NCBI RefSeq assembly: GCF_020552705.1 | Contig: NZ_JAJBZG010000002.1 | Coordinates: 434,001-498,000 of the forward strand | Length of the DNA: 64,000 nucleotides | From: Christiangramia sediminis | GTDB taxonomy: Bacteria > Bacteroidota > Bacteroidia > Flavobacteriales > Flavobacteriaceae | Direction: 5' to 3' | Shown: positions 1-8,315 of the stretch, piece after piece | Numbering within the stretch: position 1 is the stretch's first letter | Layout: each line of letters opens with the position of its first letter | Position numbers and translations under genes: made by a program | The notes under the pieces: model-generated | Told to the model about the DNA's origin: nothing | Database searches by the model: none | What the model saw: only the letters and a program-made list of their open reading frames with translations

Positions 1-559
1 CATAGATCTTTGAATCTACATCTACTAGCATTTTGGCTATTCTGGGAGAAACCACTCCTCCCCCAATGATCATTTTTTTAACCACATGCAAGCGAGCTAT
101 GGAATTGTCCAGTTGAAAAGGGGTCATTGCCGAAAAATCATACACCTTAAAAACCTGGTCTAAAGGATTAGAAGATGGCAGCACGGTATCAAGATGCCAG
201 CCTAAAAACATTGCCCTCACCAACATCATTTTACCCGCAATATATTCTGCGGGTAAGCACATTAGTGCCGTAGTATGTGCAGGCAGGCTAAAAAATTTAG
301 CGGTCGCTAAAGCAGAATTTATCATATGTTGCTTTTGCAGACGTATCTTTTTTGGTGTTCCCGTAGAACCGGAAGTACTAACTTCAATATATGAAGTTGG
401 TTTTAACCAATCCAATAGAAAACTTCCTATTTGTTGCTCAAAAGGTTCTCCTTCTTTAATATAACTGTAAGCAACCTGCCTAAGTTCCGCATTGGTAAAA
501 TGCCGTTTATTAAGTCTAAAATCAGGATGGGTTTCAGGTATTTTGTACTTATTTGTCAT
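1..559 (-). CDS. menE: 2-succinylbenzoate-CoA ligase, N-terminal part (cut by window edge)
   Basis: This is the first 186 codons of an AMP-forming acyl-CoA ligase whose C-terminal part lies beyond the left edge. Translation from the ATG at 559 gives the adenylate-forming signature STSGSTGTPKKI at residues 61-72, followed by a stretch with the LPAEYIAGKMM motif. The short region before the ATP-binding loop is typical of compact MenE proteins. MenE activates o-succinylbenzoate with ATP and CoA in menaquinone synthesis. The assignment rests on the motif plus menC and menA upstream on the same strand. The closest unrelated alternative is another acyl-adenylating enzyme, which the context makes unlikely. 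Confidence 0.85.
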   Translation of the reverse strand, partial: MTNKYKIPETHPDFRLNKRHFTNAELRQVAYSYIKEGEPFEQQIGSFLLDWLKPTSYIEVSTSGSTGTPKKIRLQKQHMINSALATAKFFSLPAHTTALMCLPAEYIAGKMMLVRAMFLGWHLDTVLPSSNPLDQVFKVYDFSAMTPFQLDNSIARLHVVKKMIIGGGVVSPRIAKMLVDVDSKIY

Positions 560-683
560 ATTTCAAACTAAGTTGATAAATAACTTATTACTGAAAGTTA
601 ACAAATTGCAATGAAATTCTTAAATATCTTCTGAAACATTTATGAGATAAGGCGATAGTAGAGCTTGTTAAATTGTTGAAAAC

Positions 684-1424
684 TTAGAATGTGAATGTAC
701 TAAGATCTTCATATTCTTCAACATTTTCAGTGTTCAACGTATACTGGTAAAGGGCTTCAGGGCCAATCACGAATAAATGATCCTGCTTAATAATTACATC
801 AAAACCATCTACGGGAATTCCACCCAACAAATCTGGCATGGCAGGATTCGTGACATCAAAGATTCGCACCACTCCTTCGTCTGTAACCAAAAGATTTTCT
901 CCGTAAAGTCCCAGTCCAATTGGTCTGTCCATACTAATCGTATTCAGCAATTCCGGGGCCATAGGATTTTCTACATTATAAATCTCCAACTGATTCACAT
1001 TCCCTTCACAATTTGAACTTGTATGCAGCGTCACATAGGCAAAAGAACCGTCAGAAACCACAGGATCACAACTTCTTACATGTTCAACTTCGGCTAATTG
1101 TAGAGGAAATTCAGGGTCTGAAATATCATAAATGTACATTCCCAACCTGCTTCCCACAAAGAGGTTCTCTCCCAGGCTATAAAGGGTTTCTATGTCGAAA
1201 CCGATATATTTTTCGTTTACGAATTCAGGTTTATCCCTGTTGGTAATGTCAAAAATTCTTAAAGATTGATCGTCTACCGTGTAAAGGTAATCACCTGCAA
1301 GGGTAAAACGGGCAAGCGAGCCTCCACTGCCATCTCCTTTCGCATCCCCGTTGGGGCCACCAGCATTTTCAGTACTACAGGAAATCAATGCTCCAAACAA
1401 AAATAATATAAGTAACTTTTTCAT
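684..1424 (-). CDS. LVIVD-repeat beta-propeller lipoprotein
   Basis: A 246-residue secreted protein with a lipoprotein signal peptide (MKKLLILFLFGALISC, acylated Cys16) and a Gly/Asn-rich linker. It then carries about five repeats of the pattern x-hydrophobic-x-IFDITN-x-x-x-P, for example SLRIFDITNRDKPEF, MYIYDISDPEFPL, LEIYNVENPMAPEL and VRIFDVTNPAMPDL, which is the LVIVD repeat of surface beta-propellers. The repeats probably form a propeller on the outer membrane, with unknown ligand. It starts 6 bases after the preceding lipoprotein gene, so the two are probably cotranscribed. No catalytic motif is visible. Confidence 0.8.
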   Translation of the reverse strand: MKKLLILFLFGALISCSTENAGGPNGDAKGDGSGGSLARFTLAGDYLYTVDDQSLRIFDITNRDKPEFVNEKYIGFDIETLYSLGENLFVGSRLGMYIYDISDPEFPLQLAEVEHVRSCDPVVSDGSFAYVTLHTSSNCEGNVNQLEIYNVENPMAPELLNTISMDRPIGLGLYGENLLVTDEGVVRIFDVTNPAMPDLLGGIPVDGFDVIIKQDHLFVIGPEALYQYTLNTENVEEYEDLSTFTF

Positions 1425-1430
1425 ATCGTC

Positions 1431-1937
1431 TTAGTTTAGTGATTGATACCCGATGATTATCTGATTCTCATTAAGGTCGAAATCTTCAGCTGGAAAACCA
1501 TCCGGGGAATTGAGCCTAGGAAACACATTCCGTTCCCGATGCAGGATCTCTATGGAAGTGGTATTATATCGCATGGCTACCAGGTCTACTGCATGATGAA
1601 CATAAATGGTATTATTCCTGATGGCAAGGTCTGTGGCTAGCGGAATTTCTATAAATGAAATATTTTTAGGGTTCTTGGGATCTCGGTTATCTAAAACATG
1701 AAAGCCTTTATTAAGTTCATTAATAAAGACCATATCTCCATTTACATAGATTTTTCCAGCTTCCTCAATATCCCGGGGAGCACCAATTGCGATGGTACTC
1801 TCAAAAGTTTCTCTGTCTACCGTAACGGGCTTAAAGGAACTTTCTATGGGATCAACATTCATTGGTTCATCATCAGGATGATACCAACAGGACTGAAATA
1901 CAAGACCTATAGAAAGTAAAAGAAGAAATTTCTTCAT
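1431..1937 (-). CDS. Short LVIVD-like lipoprotein
   Basis: A 168-residue lipoprotein: signal peptide ending FQSC (Cys17), then a region with one clear LVIVD-like unit (KGFHVLDNRDPKNPKN) and weaker repeats. It is too short to close a propeller by itself. It is followed after 6 bases by a second lipoprotein of the same repeat family, which has its own signal peptide, so the two are separate genes and not halves of one frameshifted gene. They may be paralogues, or partners that complete one another's fold (inference). The function is unknown. Confidence 0.75.
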   Translation of the reverse strand: MKKFLLLLSIGLVFQSCWYHPDDEPMNVDPIESSFKPVTVDRETFESTIAIGAPRDIEEAGKIYVNGDMVFINELNKGFHVLDNRDPKNPKNISFIEIPLATDLAIRNNTIYVHHAVDLVAMRYNTTSIEILHRERNVFPRLNSPDGFPAEDFDLNENQIIIGYQSLN

Positions 1938-2051
1938 GCTGGTTAGTTTCTATGTAGATACCAAAAAATATAAATGGTTGCGTCACAAGCAATTCTAAAG
2001 TAGAATTATCCTCCAGCAGAAATAGTATTAGTATTCCTGAACCTCTACAAC

Positions 2052-2969
2052 TTAAGGCTTCTCCACTTTTCCGAATAATTTTTCTTTCCAGTTTGACCAG
2101 TTATACTTTTTGGCCATTATGAAAAGAAATAAGGGATAAATTATTAATACGGGAATCAAAACATCCCAGCCAGCTGAGGGTTCAGAAATATCCTTGAATA
2201 TCGAATTTGTTTGGAAAGCGGTCCAGTCTGCTGTTACCAGCAATGCAGTTAAGAGATTGTTAGCTGCATGAAAACCTAAGGAAAGTTCTATTCCTTCATC
2301 CATCAATGCCATAATACCCAGCATAAAACCAGTACCTATATAATAGATCATAATGATATTACCCAGCTTGGTAACTTCAGGATTAAAGAAGTGCAGCCCA
2401 CCAAAAACAACTGAGGTTATAATAAGTGGCAGCCAGCGATTACGGCCTAGCACTCCAATTCCCTGCATTAAATAAGCTCTAAAGAAATACTCTTCAAAAC
2501 TGGTTTGAAGCGGAACAAATATCACCGCTATTAACATTAAAATGAGAAAAGGTTTTAATTCAAAATTCCACTGGTAGTCCTGCGGATTACTGTAATAATC
2601 CCCTACCGTAGTAAGTATTATAAAAACTCCAACTAATCCGAAGGCAAACCAAAACCTGCTCCAGTCAATTTTTTTTCGTGAAGTGGTAAGAGAAAGTATA
2701 GTTTGTCCATGTACTTTCTTTACCGCAATAAAAAGGAATACCAATGCTACGGCAAAGGAAAGTAACATTAGAAACAGAAAGTAGTTTGAATCTAAAGCTG
2801 TCATCATCTGGCTCTCGGTGAGTGTCACAGTTTCTGCAATTCCCAGTTCTATAAAAAGCGCTGCCGTTAATGGGATCTGTCCTATAAAGACACCCGCTAA
2901 CACCATTACCACCCCAATGATATACCTCCAAAAATCATATTTATACTTAAATGCCTGAGCTATAAACAT
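2052..2969 (-). CDS. CPBP-family intramembrane metalloprotease
   Basis: A 305-residue polytopic membrane protein of the CPBP (CaaX protease and bacteriocin-processing, Abi) family. The conserved motifs are in order: EEYFFR at residues 159-164, a glycine/His motif GGLHF with His193, and FHAANN with His234. These form the glutamate/histidine active site within the membrane. About eight hydrophobic segments are visible. It begins 8 bases after menC stops, so it is read as part of the menaquinone operon. Substrates of most bacterial CPBP proteins are unknown; a direct role in quinone synthesis is not established. Confidence 0.85.
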   Translation of the reverse strand: MFIAQAFKYKYDFWRYIIGVVMVLAGVFIGQIPLTAALFIELGIAETVTLTESQMMTALDSNYFLFLMLLSFAVALVFLFIAVKKVHGQTILSLTTSRKKIDWSRFWFAFGLVGVFIILTTVGDYYSNPQDYQWNFELKPFLILMLIAVIFVPLQTSFEEYFFRAYLMQGIGVLGRNRWLPLIITSVVFGGLHFFNPEVTKLGNIIMIYYIGTGFMLGIMALMDEGIELSLGFHAANNLLTALLVTADWTAFQTNSIFKDISEPSAGWDVLIPVLIIYPLFLFIMAKKYNWSNWKEKLFGKVEKP

Positions 2970-2977
2970 ATATTAAT

Positions 2978-4012
2978 CTAATAATTTATCTCCCACTGTT
3001 TAGCAGGATTATATTGAATATTACCATTTTCAACCTCTAACGGACTTTCAAAATTATTGGTATACAAACCGCCCGTACCAAGACCTTGTGGAAGATCTGA
3101 ACTTAAGGTGAAAGTATACTGGGAAATAGCGTTGAGTCCAATATTACTTTCTAAAGCACTGGTGATCCACCATCTCACGCCGTTTGTCTCACAAATATTT
3201 TTCCATTCATTAGTTCCTCTAAACCCGCCAATTAAACTGGGTTTAAAAATAGCATATTGAGGTTTTATAGTTTGTATGATTTTCTCCTTTTCTGTTACAC
3301 TCGTAATACCAATAAGCTCCTCATCCAAACCTATGGGCAGCGGTGTTTTTTTACAGAGATTTGCCATTTCCTGAACCTGTCCCTGTTTAATCGGTTGTTC
3401 TATGCTGTGTAATTTGAACTTTGAAAGTAATTCCAGTTTTTTTAGTGCATCATCAGAAGTAAAGGCACCGTTAGCATCTACCCTTAATTCAATTTCACTT
3501 TCTGAAAAATTACTTCGGATAGATTTTAAAAGATCGAGTTCCGTTTCAAAATCTATGGCCCCAATTTTTAATTTAATACAGTTGAAACCAGCTTCTATCT
3601 TTTCTGAAATTTGCTCTTTCATGAATTGCTTATCACCCATCCAGATAAGTCCGTTTATGGGAATCGCTTTTTCCCCGTAAGTAAATGCTGAAGGAAACAA
3701 AACAAAAGGATCTTTCGCCTGCAAACTTTTAAAAGCCATCTCCACGCCAAACTGAATACTTGGAAATTCACGCAGCTCCTCCCAAAGCATTTCTTCCCCC
3801 AAATTGATGTTATTACACACCCATTTCAATTTCTCTTCATAATCTGGACTATCGTCATAACTTAGGCTTCTAAGGATCCCACACTCTCCTATTCCGTAAT
3901 TCTCGCCATCTGAAATTTTTAAGAACCAGGTTTCCTTTTCAGTAAGAACGCCCCGCGAAGTTCCGCTAGGGCGTTTAAAATTGAGTATATACTTTTTATA
4001 AGATGCGGTCAT
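2978..4012 (-). CDS. menC: o-Succinylbenzoate synthase
   Basis: A 344-residue enolase-superfamily enzyme that dehydrates SHCHC to o-succinylbenzoate in menaquinone synthesis. The visible active-site pattern is complete: KLK with Lys147/Lys149, metal ligands Asp179 (RVDANG), Glu205 (SIEQP) and Asp230 (GLDEE), and the opposite-face Lys257 (IFKPS). Related muconate-lactonizing or dipeptide-epimerase enzymes share this fold, but menE and menA on the same strand settle the call. The ATG directly abuts the stop codon of the upstream hydrolase gene, which suggests translational coupling. Confidence 0.93.
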   Translation of the reverse strand: MTASYKKYILNFKRPSGTSRGVLTEKETWFLKISDGENYGIGECGILRSLSYDDSPDYEEKLKWVCNNINLGEEMLWEELREFPSIQFGVEMAFKSLQAKDPFVLFPSAFTYGEKAIPINGLIWMGDKQFMKEQISEKIEAGFNCIKLKIGAIDFETELDLLKSIRSNFSESEIELRVDANGAFTSDDALKKLELLSKFKLHSIEQPIKQGQVQEMANLCKKTPLPIGLDEELIGITSVTEKEKIIQTIKPQYAIFKPSLIGGFRGTNEWKNICETNGVRWWITSALESNIGLNAISQYTFTLSSDLPQGLGTGGLYTNNFESPLEVENGNIQYNPAKQWEINY

Positions 4013-4693
4013 TTACAATTCTATTGATTCGCCGATGTCTAATAACATCAGATCTTTTCCTTTTTCGTAAAATTTCTTCTTCGCTTCTTCATGATCTATC
4101 TCGATATATCCGAAAGTATCATAATGACAACCGATGATCTTATCACATTCAATAAAATCACTGGCGATTATAGCATCTTCCACACCCATCGTAAAATTAT
4201 CCCCAATAGGAAGAACAGCTATATCAAGCTTTGTTTGCATGGGGATCAATTTCATGTCCATGGTCAAAGCTGTATCTCCGGCGATATAAATATTCTTATG
4301 TTCACCTTCGATCACAAATCCACCGGGTTGTCCACCATAACTTCCGTCAGGAAATGAACTGGTATGAATAGCATTTACATATTTCACTTTTCCGAATTCA
4401 AAATCCCAGCTTCCGCCGTGATTCATCGGGTGTACTTCAAAACCCTTAGCTTCATAATGATTTGCAATTTCGTAATTGCTCACAATGACAGCCCCGGTAT
4501 TTTTGGCGATAGCTTCTGCATCCAGCGTATGATCCTGGTGGGCGTGCGTGAGTAGAATATAATCTGCCTTGAGGTCATTTATATCAACCTTGTCTTTAGA
4601 AAGATCATTTCCGGTAATAAATGGATCCACAAGAACATTAATATCTCCTATTTTCAATGCCAGCGTATTCTGACCATAAAAAGTAATTTGCAT
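4013..4693 (-). CDS. UPF0173-type metal-dependent hydrolase
   Basis: A 226-residue metallo-beta-lactamase-fold protein of the UPF0173 (YtkL-like) type. The metal-binding motif HAHQDH lies at residues 50-55, followed by IHTSSF, an IAGDTAL motif carrying the bridging aspartate, and a C-terminal GCHYDTF histidine. No substrate is known for this family. Its position between menA and menC is noteworthy; a thioesterase role, such as hydrolysis of dihydroxynaphthoyl-CoA, would fit the fold and the neighbours but is only inference. Confidence 0.88.
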   Translation of the reverse strand: MQITFYGQNTLALKIGDINVLVDPFITGNDLSKDKVDINDLKADYILLTHAHQDHTLDAEAIAKNTGAVIVSNYEIANHYEAKGFEVHPMNHGGSWDFEFGKVKYVNAIHTSSFPDGSYGGQPGGFVIEGEHKNIYIAGDTALTMDMKLIPMQTKLDIAVLPIGDNFTMGVEDAIIASDFIECDKIIGCHYDTFGYIEIDHEEAKKKFYEKGKDLMLLDIGESIEL

Positions 4694-4786
4694 AATCTTA
4701 ATTTTTCGGTTTTCATTAAAAATAAGGATTCAGCTAAAATCTCCTGAATGCAGCAATATATAATTTTGTTAAACTTAGCCCGGTAA

Positions 4787-5689
4787 CTACCATATTAAGC
4801 CCAGAGAAAAAAGTAGCGCAATTCCAAAGGTAGAAAGTGCCACAATTTTCAATTCAGGATCCAATTCTTTAGGATCTTCATTGTTAACCACTCTTTTCAA
4901 ATGAAAAATCAATGGTATAAAAGCGATGAGATAAATAAAATTATTCAGTTCAGAAGATGTAATCACCGAATACATCACTAAACAAAATAAAGAACCCAGT
5001 ACAAGGACATAGTGATAATCTTTCCCTCGCTTATCCCCCATTTTCACCACCAGCGTGATCTTCCCAGCTTTTTCATCTGAAATACGATCTCTTAAATTAT
5101 TCAAATTCAGTACGGCTACACTCAAAAGTCCTATTGAAATTGCCGGAAATATACTTATTAATTCATGATCGTGGCTGTATAAATAATAAGACCCGTAAAC
5201 TGCCACAAGCCCAAAAAAAATAAAAACGAAAATATCGCCCATCCCTTTGTATCCATAAGCTGAATTACCAACAGTATACTTAATAGCAGCCACGATCGCA
5301 GCTATTCCCAGAATAAAGAATATCAATGCTGAAAAAAGCTTTTCACTCCCAAACGAAGCATAAATGAGTAAAATAGCCAGAACTAAGGTCGCTGCGGCGG
5401 TGATAAGCATTGCCTGCAACATATCTTTTTGGGTAATCAAACCGCTTTGAATAGCCCGGGCAGGCCCAATTCTGTCCTCATTATCTGTTCCTTTTACCCC
5501 ATCACCATAGTCATTTGCGAAGTTGGAAAGGATCTGTAATCCCAGTGTTGTACCTAAAGCAAGACTAAAAATCGCCAGATTAAAATGCCCATCGTAAGCA
5601 GCAAGGCTGCTTCCTACAAGTATTCCGGAAATTGAAAGCGGTAGTGTTCTCAGTCTTGCGGCACTAACCCAGGATGAAATTCTGCTCAT
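4787..5689 (-). CDS. menA: 1,4-Dihydroxy-2-naphthoate polyprenyltransferase
   Basis: A 300-residue integral membrane prenyltransferase of the UbiA family. It attaches the isoprenoid tail to 1,4-dihydroxy-2-naphthoate to give demethylmenaquinone. The first diphosphate/Mg site is NDYGDGVKGTD at residues 59-69, and the second is the NNLRDRISDEKAGK motif near residue 200. About eight to nine membrane segments are evident. The start follows the holA stop by 2 bases. A 93-base gap separates it from the next hydrolase gene, so an internal promoter there is possible. Confidence 0.93.
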   Translation of the reverse strand: MSRISSWVSAARLRTLPLSISGILVGSSLAAYDGHFNLAIFSLALGTTLGLQILSNFANDYGDGVKGTDNEDRIGPARAIQSGLITQKDMLQAMLITAAATLVLAILLIYASFGSEKLFSALIFFILGIAAIVAAIKYTVGNSAYGYKGMGDIFVFIFFGLVAVYGSYYLYSHDHELISIFPAISIGLLSVAVLNLNNLRDRISDEKAGKITLVVKMGDKRGKDYHYVLVLGSLFCLVMYSVITSSELNNFIYLIAFIPLIFHLKRVVNNEDPKELDPELKIVALSTFGIALLFSLGLIW

Positions 5690-5691
5690 TC

Positions 5692-6696
5692 TTAATTCAT
5701 TATTTTTACGAGAAGTTCCTTTAGAAGATCGCCTTGTGATATATTGTTTGCCCCTACACCCTTACTTTTCACATCTGTTTCCTGCAGCAAACTAATGGCA
5801 TGACTCACTTTCTTCATGGGATAATTTCTGGCGGCTGTCACATAATCACTCACAAAATATGGGCTAATTTTTAACTGCTTTGCCACCACTCCCTTGGATT
5901 TATCATTTAGACCATGATATTGCAGGATTTGAGAAAAATAGGAAAATAGCAAGGAAATAGTGACTACCATAGGATTGTCCTTGGGATTCTGCGAAAAATA
6001 ATTTACAATTCTGTAAGCTCTTAGAGAATCTTTTTCGCCTATTGCTTTTCTAAGCTCGAAATTATTAAAATCTTTACTTATCCCTATATTTTCTTCAATG
6101 ATCTCAGGACTGATCGTAGTCCCCTGCGGACAGATTAACTGAAGTTTTTCTAATTCATTATCGATCTTTCCAAGATCGGTTCCTAGAAATTCTACCAACA
6201 TTTGGGAGGCTTTTGGAGAAATTGCATAACCTCTACTCTTCAAATTCCTCGTAATCCAGTCCCCTACCTGATTTTCATAAAGTCTTTTTCCTTCAAAGAT
6301 GACTCCCGATTTATCAATGGTTTTATAAAGTTTTTTACGCTTATCTATTTTTTTGTATTTGTAACAAACTACAAGAACCGTAGTGGGTTGAGGGTTTTCA
6401 GCATAGCTAACCAGATTTTCGATGGTTCTTGACAGGTCTTGCGCCTCTTTTACGATCACCACCTGCCTTTCGGCCATCATCGGGTATCGCTTTGCATTAC
6501 TCACAATTTCATCTATACTGGCATCTCTGCCATAGATCAACATTTGATTAAAGCCACGTTCTTCTTCAGACAATACATTATCTTCAATAAAATCTGAAAT
6601 TTTGTCTATATAGTAAGGCTCTTCACCCATCAGAAAATAGATAGGTTTAATATTTCCTTTCTGAATATCATTTACTATCTGTCTGGCTTCGTCCAT
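5692..6696 (-). CDS. holA: DNA polymerase III subunit delta
   Basis: A 334-residue clamp-loader subunit. It matches HolA in length and order: an N-terminal AAA+-like region starting with the PIYFLMGEEPYYIDK motif, a middle region with TVLVVCYKYKKIDKRKK, and a C-terminal collar domain ending in QGDLLKELLVKIM. The delta subunit opens the sliding clamp within the DnaX complex. As usual for delta it has no Walker A motif. It is the promoter-proximal gene of the minus-strand run that continues into menA, and it is divergent from the HsdR-N-like gene. Confidence 0.92.
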   Translation of the reverse strand: MDEARQIVNDIQKGNIKPIYFLMGEEPYYIDKISDFIEDNVLSEEERGFNQMLIYGRDASIDEIVSNAKRYPMMAERQVVIVKEAQDLSRTIENLVSYAENPQPTTVLVVCYKYKKIDKRKKLYKTIDKSGVIFEGKRLYENQVGDWITRNLKSRGYAISPKASQMLVEFLGTDLGKIDNELEKLQLICPQGTTISPEIIEENIGISKDFNNFELRKAIGEKDSLRAYRIVNYFSQNPKDNPMVVTISLLFSYFSQILQYHGLNDKSKGVVAKQLKISPYFVSDYVTAARNYPMKKVSHAISLLQETDVKSKGVGANNISQGDLLKELLVKIMN

Positions 6697-6743
6697 ATGG
6701 AATTATGCGGAGTTTTATGCTGAAAGAAATCTAAAAAAGTAAC

Positions 6744-6775
6744 TTGCGAGCCTGTAATATTGTTTATTACTTTTG
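6744..6775 (+). promoter_or_regulatory. Bacteroidota-type promoter (TTG-N21-TACTTTTG)
   Basis: TTG at 6744-6746 and TACTTTTG at 6768-6775 match the flavobacterial TTG-N17-23-TAnnTTTG promoter pattern with a 21-base spacer. The predicted transcription start falls at or right next to the ATG at 6780, so the transcript would be leaderless or nearly so. Confidence 0.55.
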
Positions 6776-6779
6776 ATGC

Positions 6780-7229
6780 ATGCAAAAATTGAATTTCCCT
6801 CAATATTCATTTCGGTTCAAAAATAATCAAAATAAAATAGCGGTTTTTGATGATCTCCGGAAAAAGTTTGTCATCCTTACGCCAGAAGAATGGGTACGTC
6901 AACATTGCGTCAAATTCTTACAAAATGAAAAGAATTATCCTCTAAGTCTCATCAATGTTGAAAAGCAACTTAAAATTGCCGGACTCACTAAGAGATATGA
7001 TATTGTGGTCTTTGAACCAGATGGGAATATCCAGATGATCGTAGAGTGTAAAGCACCTAAAATAAAGATAAGCCAGGAAACTTTTGATCAGATTGCCCGT
7101 TACAATCTTACGTTGAAAGCTAATTTCTTAATGGTCACCAATGGAATAGATCATTTTTACTGTAAAATGGATTACAAGAACGAAACTTATATTTTCTTAA
7201 AAGATATTCCAGAATATTCCAGAGCATGA
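6780..7229 (+). CDS. Stand-alone HsdR N-terminal domain (PD-(D/E)xK nuclease-fold) protein
   Basis: A 149-residue protein equivalent to the N-terminal domain of type I restriction subunit R (HSDR_N). The PD-(D/E)xK-type residues are visible: Asp74 in RYDIVVF, then Glu89-Cys-Lys91 in IVECKAPK. There is no helicase domain, and no hsdM or hsdS gene is nearby, so this is not a classical restriction system. Single-domain homologues are known in flavobacteria with no defined role. Its stop overlaps the start of the glycosyltransferase gene by 4 bases (ATGA), so the two are translationally coupled. Confidence 0.85.
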   Translation: MQKLNFPQYSFRFKNNQNKIAVFDDLRKKFVILTPEEWVRQHCVKFLQNEKNYPLSLINVEKQLKIAGLTKRYDIVVFEPDGNIQMIVECKAPKIKISQETFDQIARYNLTLKANFLMVTNGIDHFYCKMDYKNETYIFLKDIPEYSRA

Positions 7230-8218
7230 AAGTAGGCGTAGTCATATTAAACTGGAACGGGAAAGAGCTGCTACAGCAATTTTTACCATCAGTCATTGAA
7301 CATTCTAAAGAAGCCACTATCTATGTTGCCGATAATGACTCTACCGATACTTCCGTAGAATATTTAAAACTGAATTTTCCTCAGGTAAATATCATTCAAA
7401 ATAGTAGAAATGCGGGATATGCCGGTGGTTATAATCTGGCGCTGAAATCTGTGAAAGAAGATATTTATATTTTATTGAACAGTGATGTGGAGGTAACCGA
7501 GAACTGGTTGACCCCAATTATAGAAGTTTTTGAGAATGAACCTGAAACAGCAGCTATTCAGCCAAAAATTTTGGATTATCATAAAAAAAATCATTTTGAA
7601 TATGCCGGGGCCGCAGGAGGATATATAGATAAATTTGGATATCCATTTTGTCGTGGTCGAATTTTTCAGCAGCTTGAAGAGGATCACGGCCAGTATAATG
7701 ATGATCAATATATTTTCTGGGCCAGTGGTGCATGTTTAGCAATCAGAAAAAAAGCATTTGATGAAGTGGGTGGTCTGGACGAGGATTTTTTCGCCCACCA
7801 GGAAGAAATAGATCTCTGCTGGAGACTTTTGAATAAAGGTTATAAGATCAAATATGTAAGTGCTTCGAGAATTTTTCATGTGGGAGGAGCAACCTTACAG
7901 AATATGAATCCCAGAAAAACCTTCTTTAATTTTAGAAACGGACTTTTTCTGCTTCTAAAAAATATAGAACCTTCCAGATTATTTTACATTCTTTTTGTGA
8001 GAATGATCCTGGATGGCATTGCCGGATTAAAATTTATTTTTGAAGGAAAATTCAAGCATTTTTTTGCAATTCTTAAGGCTCACTCCAGCTTTTACAGGCA
8101 TTATGGAAGAATGAAAAAAAAGAGACCGAAAGAATTCATTTTCAGGAAATACTATCTAATTTCTTCCGTTGTATATGCTCATTATATATCAAAAAAGGAT
8201 AAGTTTACAGACCTATAA
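7226..8218 (+). CDS. Glycosyltransferase family 2
   Basis: A 330-residue GT-A glycosyltransferase. It shows the family hallmarks: VVILNWNGKE at the N-terminus, DNDSTD (nucleotide-sugar binding) near residue 37, NAGYAGGYN, the DxD-like LLNSDVEV, and the acceptor/catalytic region ASGACLAIRKKAFDEVGG followed by FFAHQEEIDLCWRL. This arrangement is typical of rhamnosyltransferase-like GT2 enzymes that act on surface polysaccharides or glycolipids. A C-terminal hydrophobic stretch suggests membrane association. Donor and acceptor cannot be told from sequence. Confidence 0.9.
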   Translation: MKVGVVILNWNGKELLQQFLPSVIEHSKEATIYVADNDSTDTSVEYLKLNFPQVNIIQNSRNAGYAGGYNLALKSVKEDIYILLNSDVEVTENWLTPIIEVFENEPETAAIQPKILDYHKKNHFEYAGAAGGYIDKFGYPFCRGRIFQQLEEDHGQYNDDQYIFWASGACLAIRKKAFDEVGGLDEDFFAHQEEIDLCWRLLNKGYKIKYVSASRIFHVGGATLQNMNPRKTFFNFRNGLFLLLKNIEPSRLFYILFVRMILDGIAGLKFIFEGKFKHFFAILKAHSSFYRHYGRMKKKRPKEFIFRKYYLISSVVYAHYISKKDKFTDL

Positions 8219-8241
8219 AAATAAATAAAAAAGGAAATGTT

Positions 8242-8267
8242 AAAATAGCTTTCCAGCTTACTATTTT
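8242..8267 (+). terminator. Weak rho-independent terminator after the glycosyltransferase
   Basis: AAAATAGCT and AGCT-(ta)-CTATTTT pair around a TTCC loop and are followed by a T-rich run. The stem is AT-rich with a two-base bulge, so termination is probably partial. Confidence 0.4.
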
Positions 8268-8272
8268 TTTGA

Positions 8273-8280
8273 TATTTTTG
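8273..8280 (+). promoter_or_regulatory. -7 box (TATTTTTG) for the OmpA lipoprotein gene
   Basis: A perfect TAnnTTTG box 36 bases before the start codon. No clear TTG is seen at the expected distance upstream, so the -33 element is weak or absent. Confidence 0.45.
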
Positions 8281-8315
8281 AGCCATCTAACAATTTAAAA
8301 TTTAAGAAACGAGTT

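Noticed and set aside
684-1937. The two LVIVD lipoproteins as halves of one frameshifted gene
   Set aside because: The second has its own lipoprotein signal peptide and start codon 6 bases after the first stop, so they read as separate genes.
6780-7229. A type I restriction-modification system
   Set aside because: Only an HsdR N-terminal domain is present; no helicase part, hsdM or hsdS is in the window.
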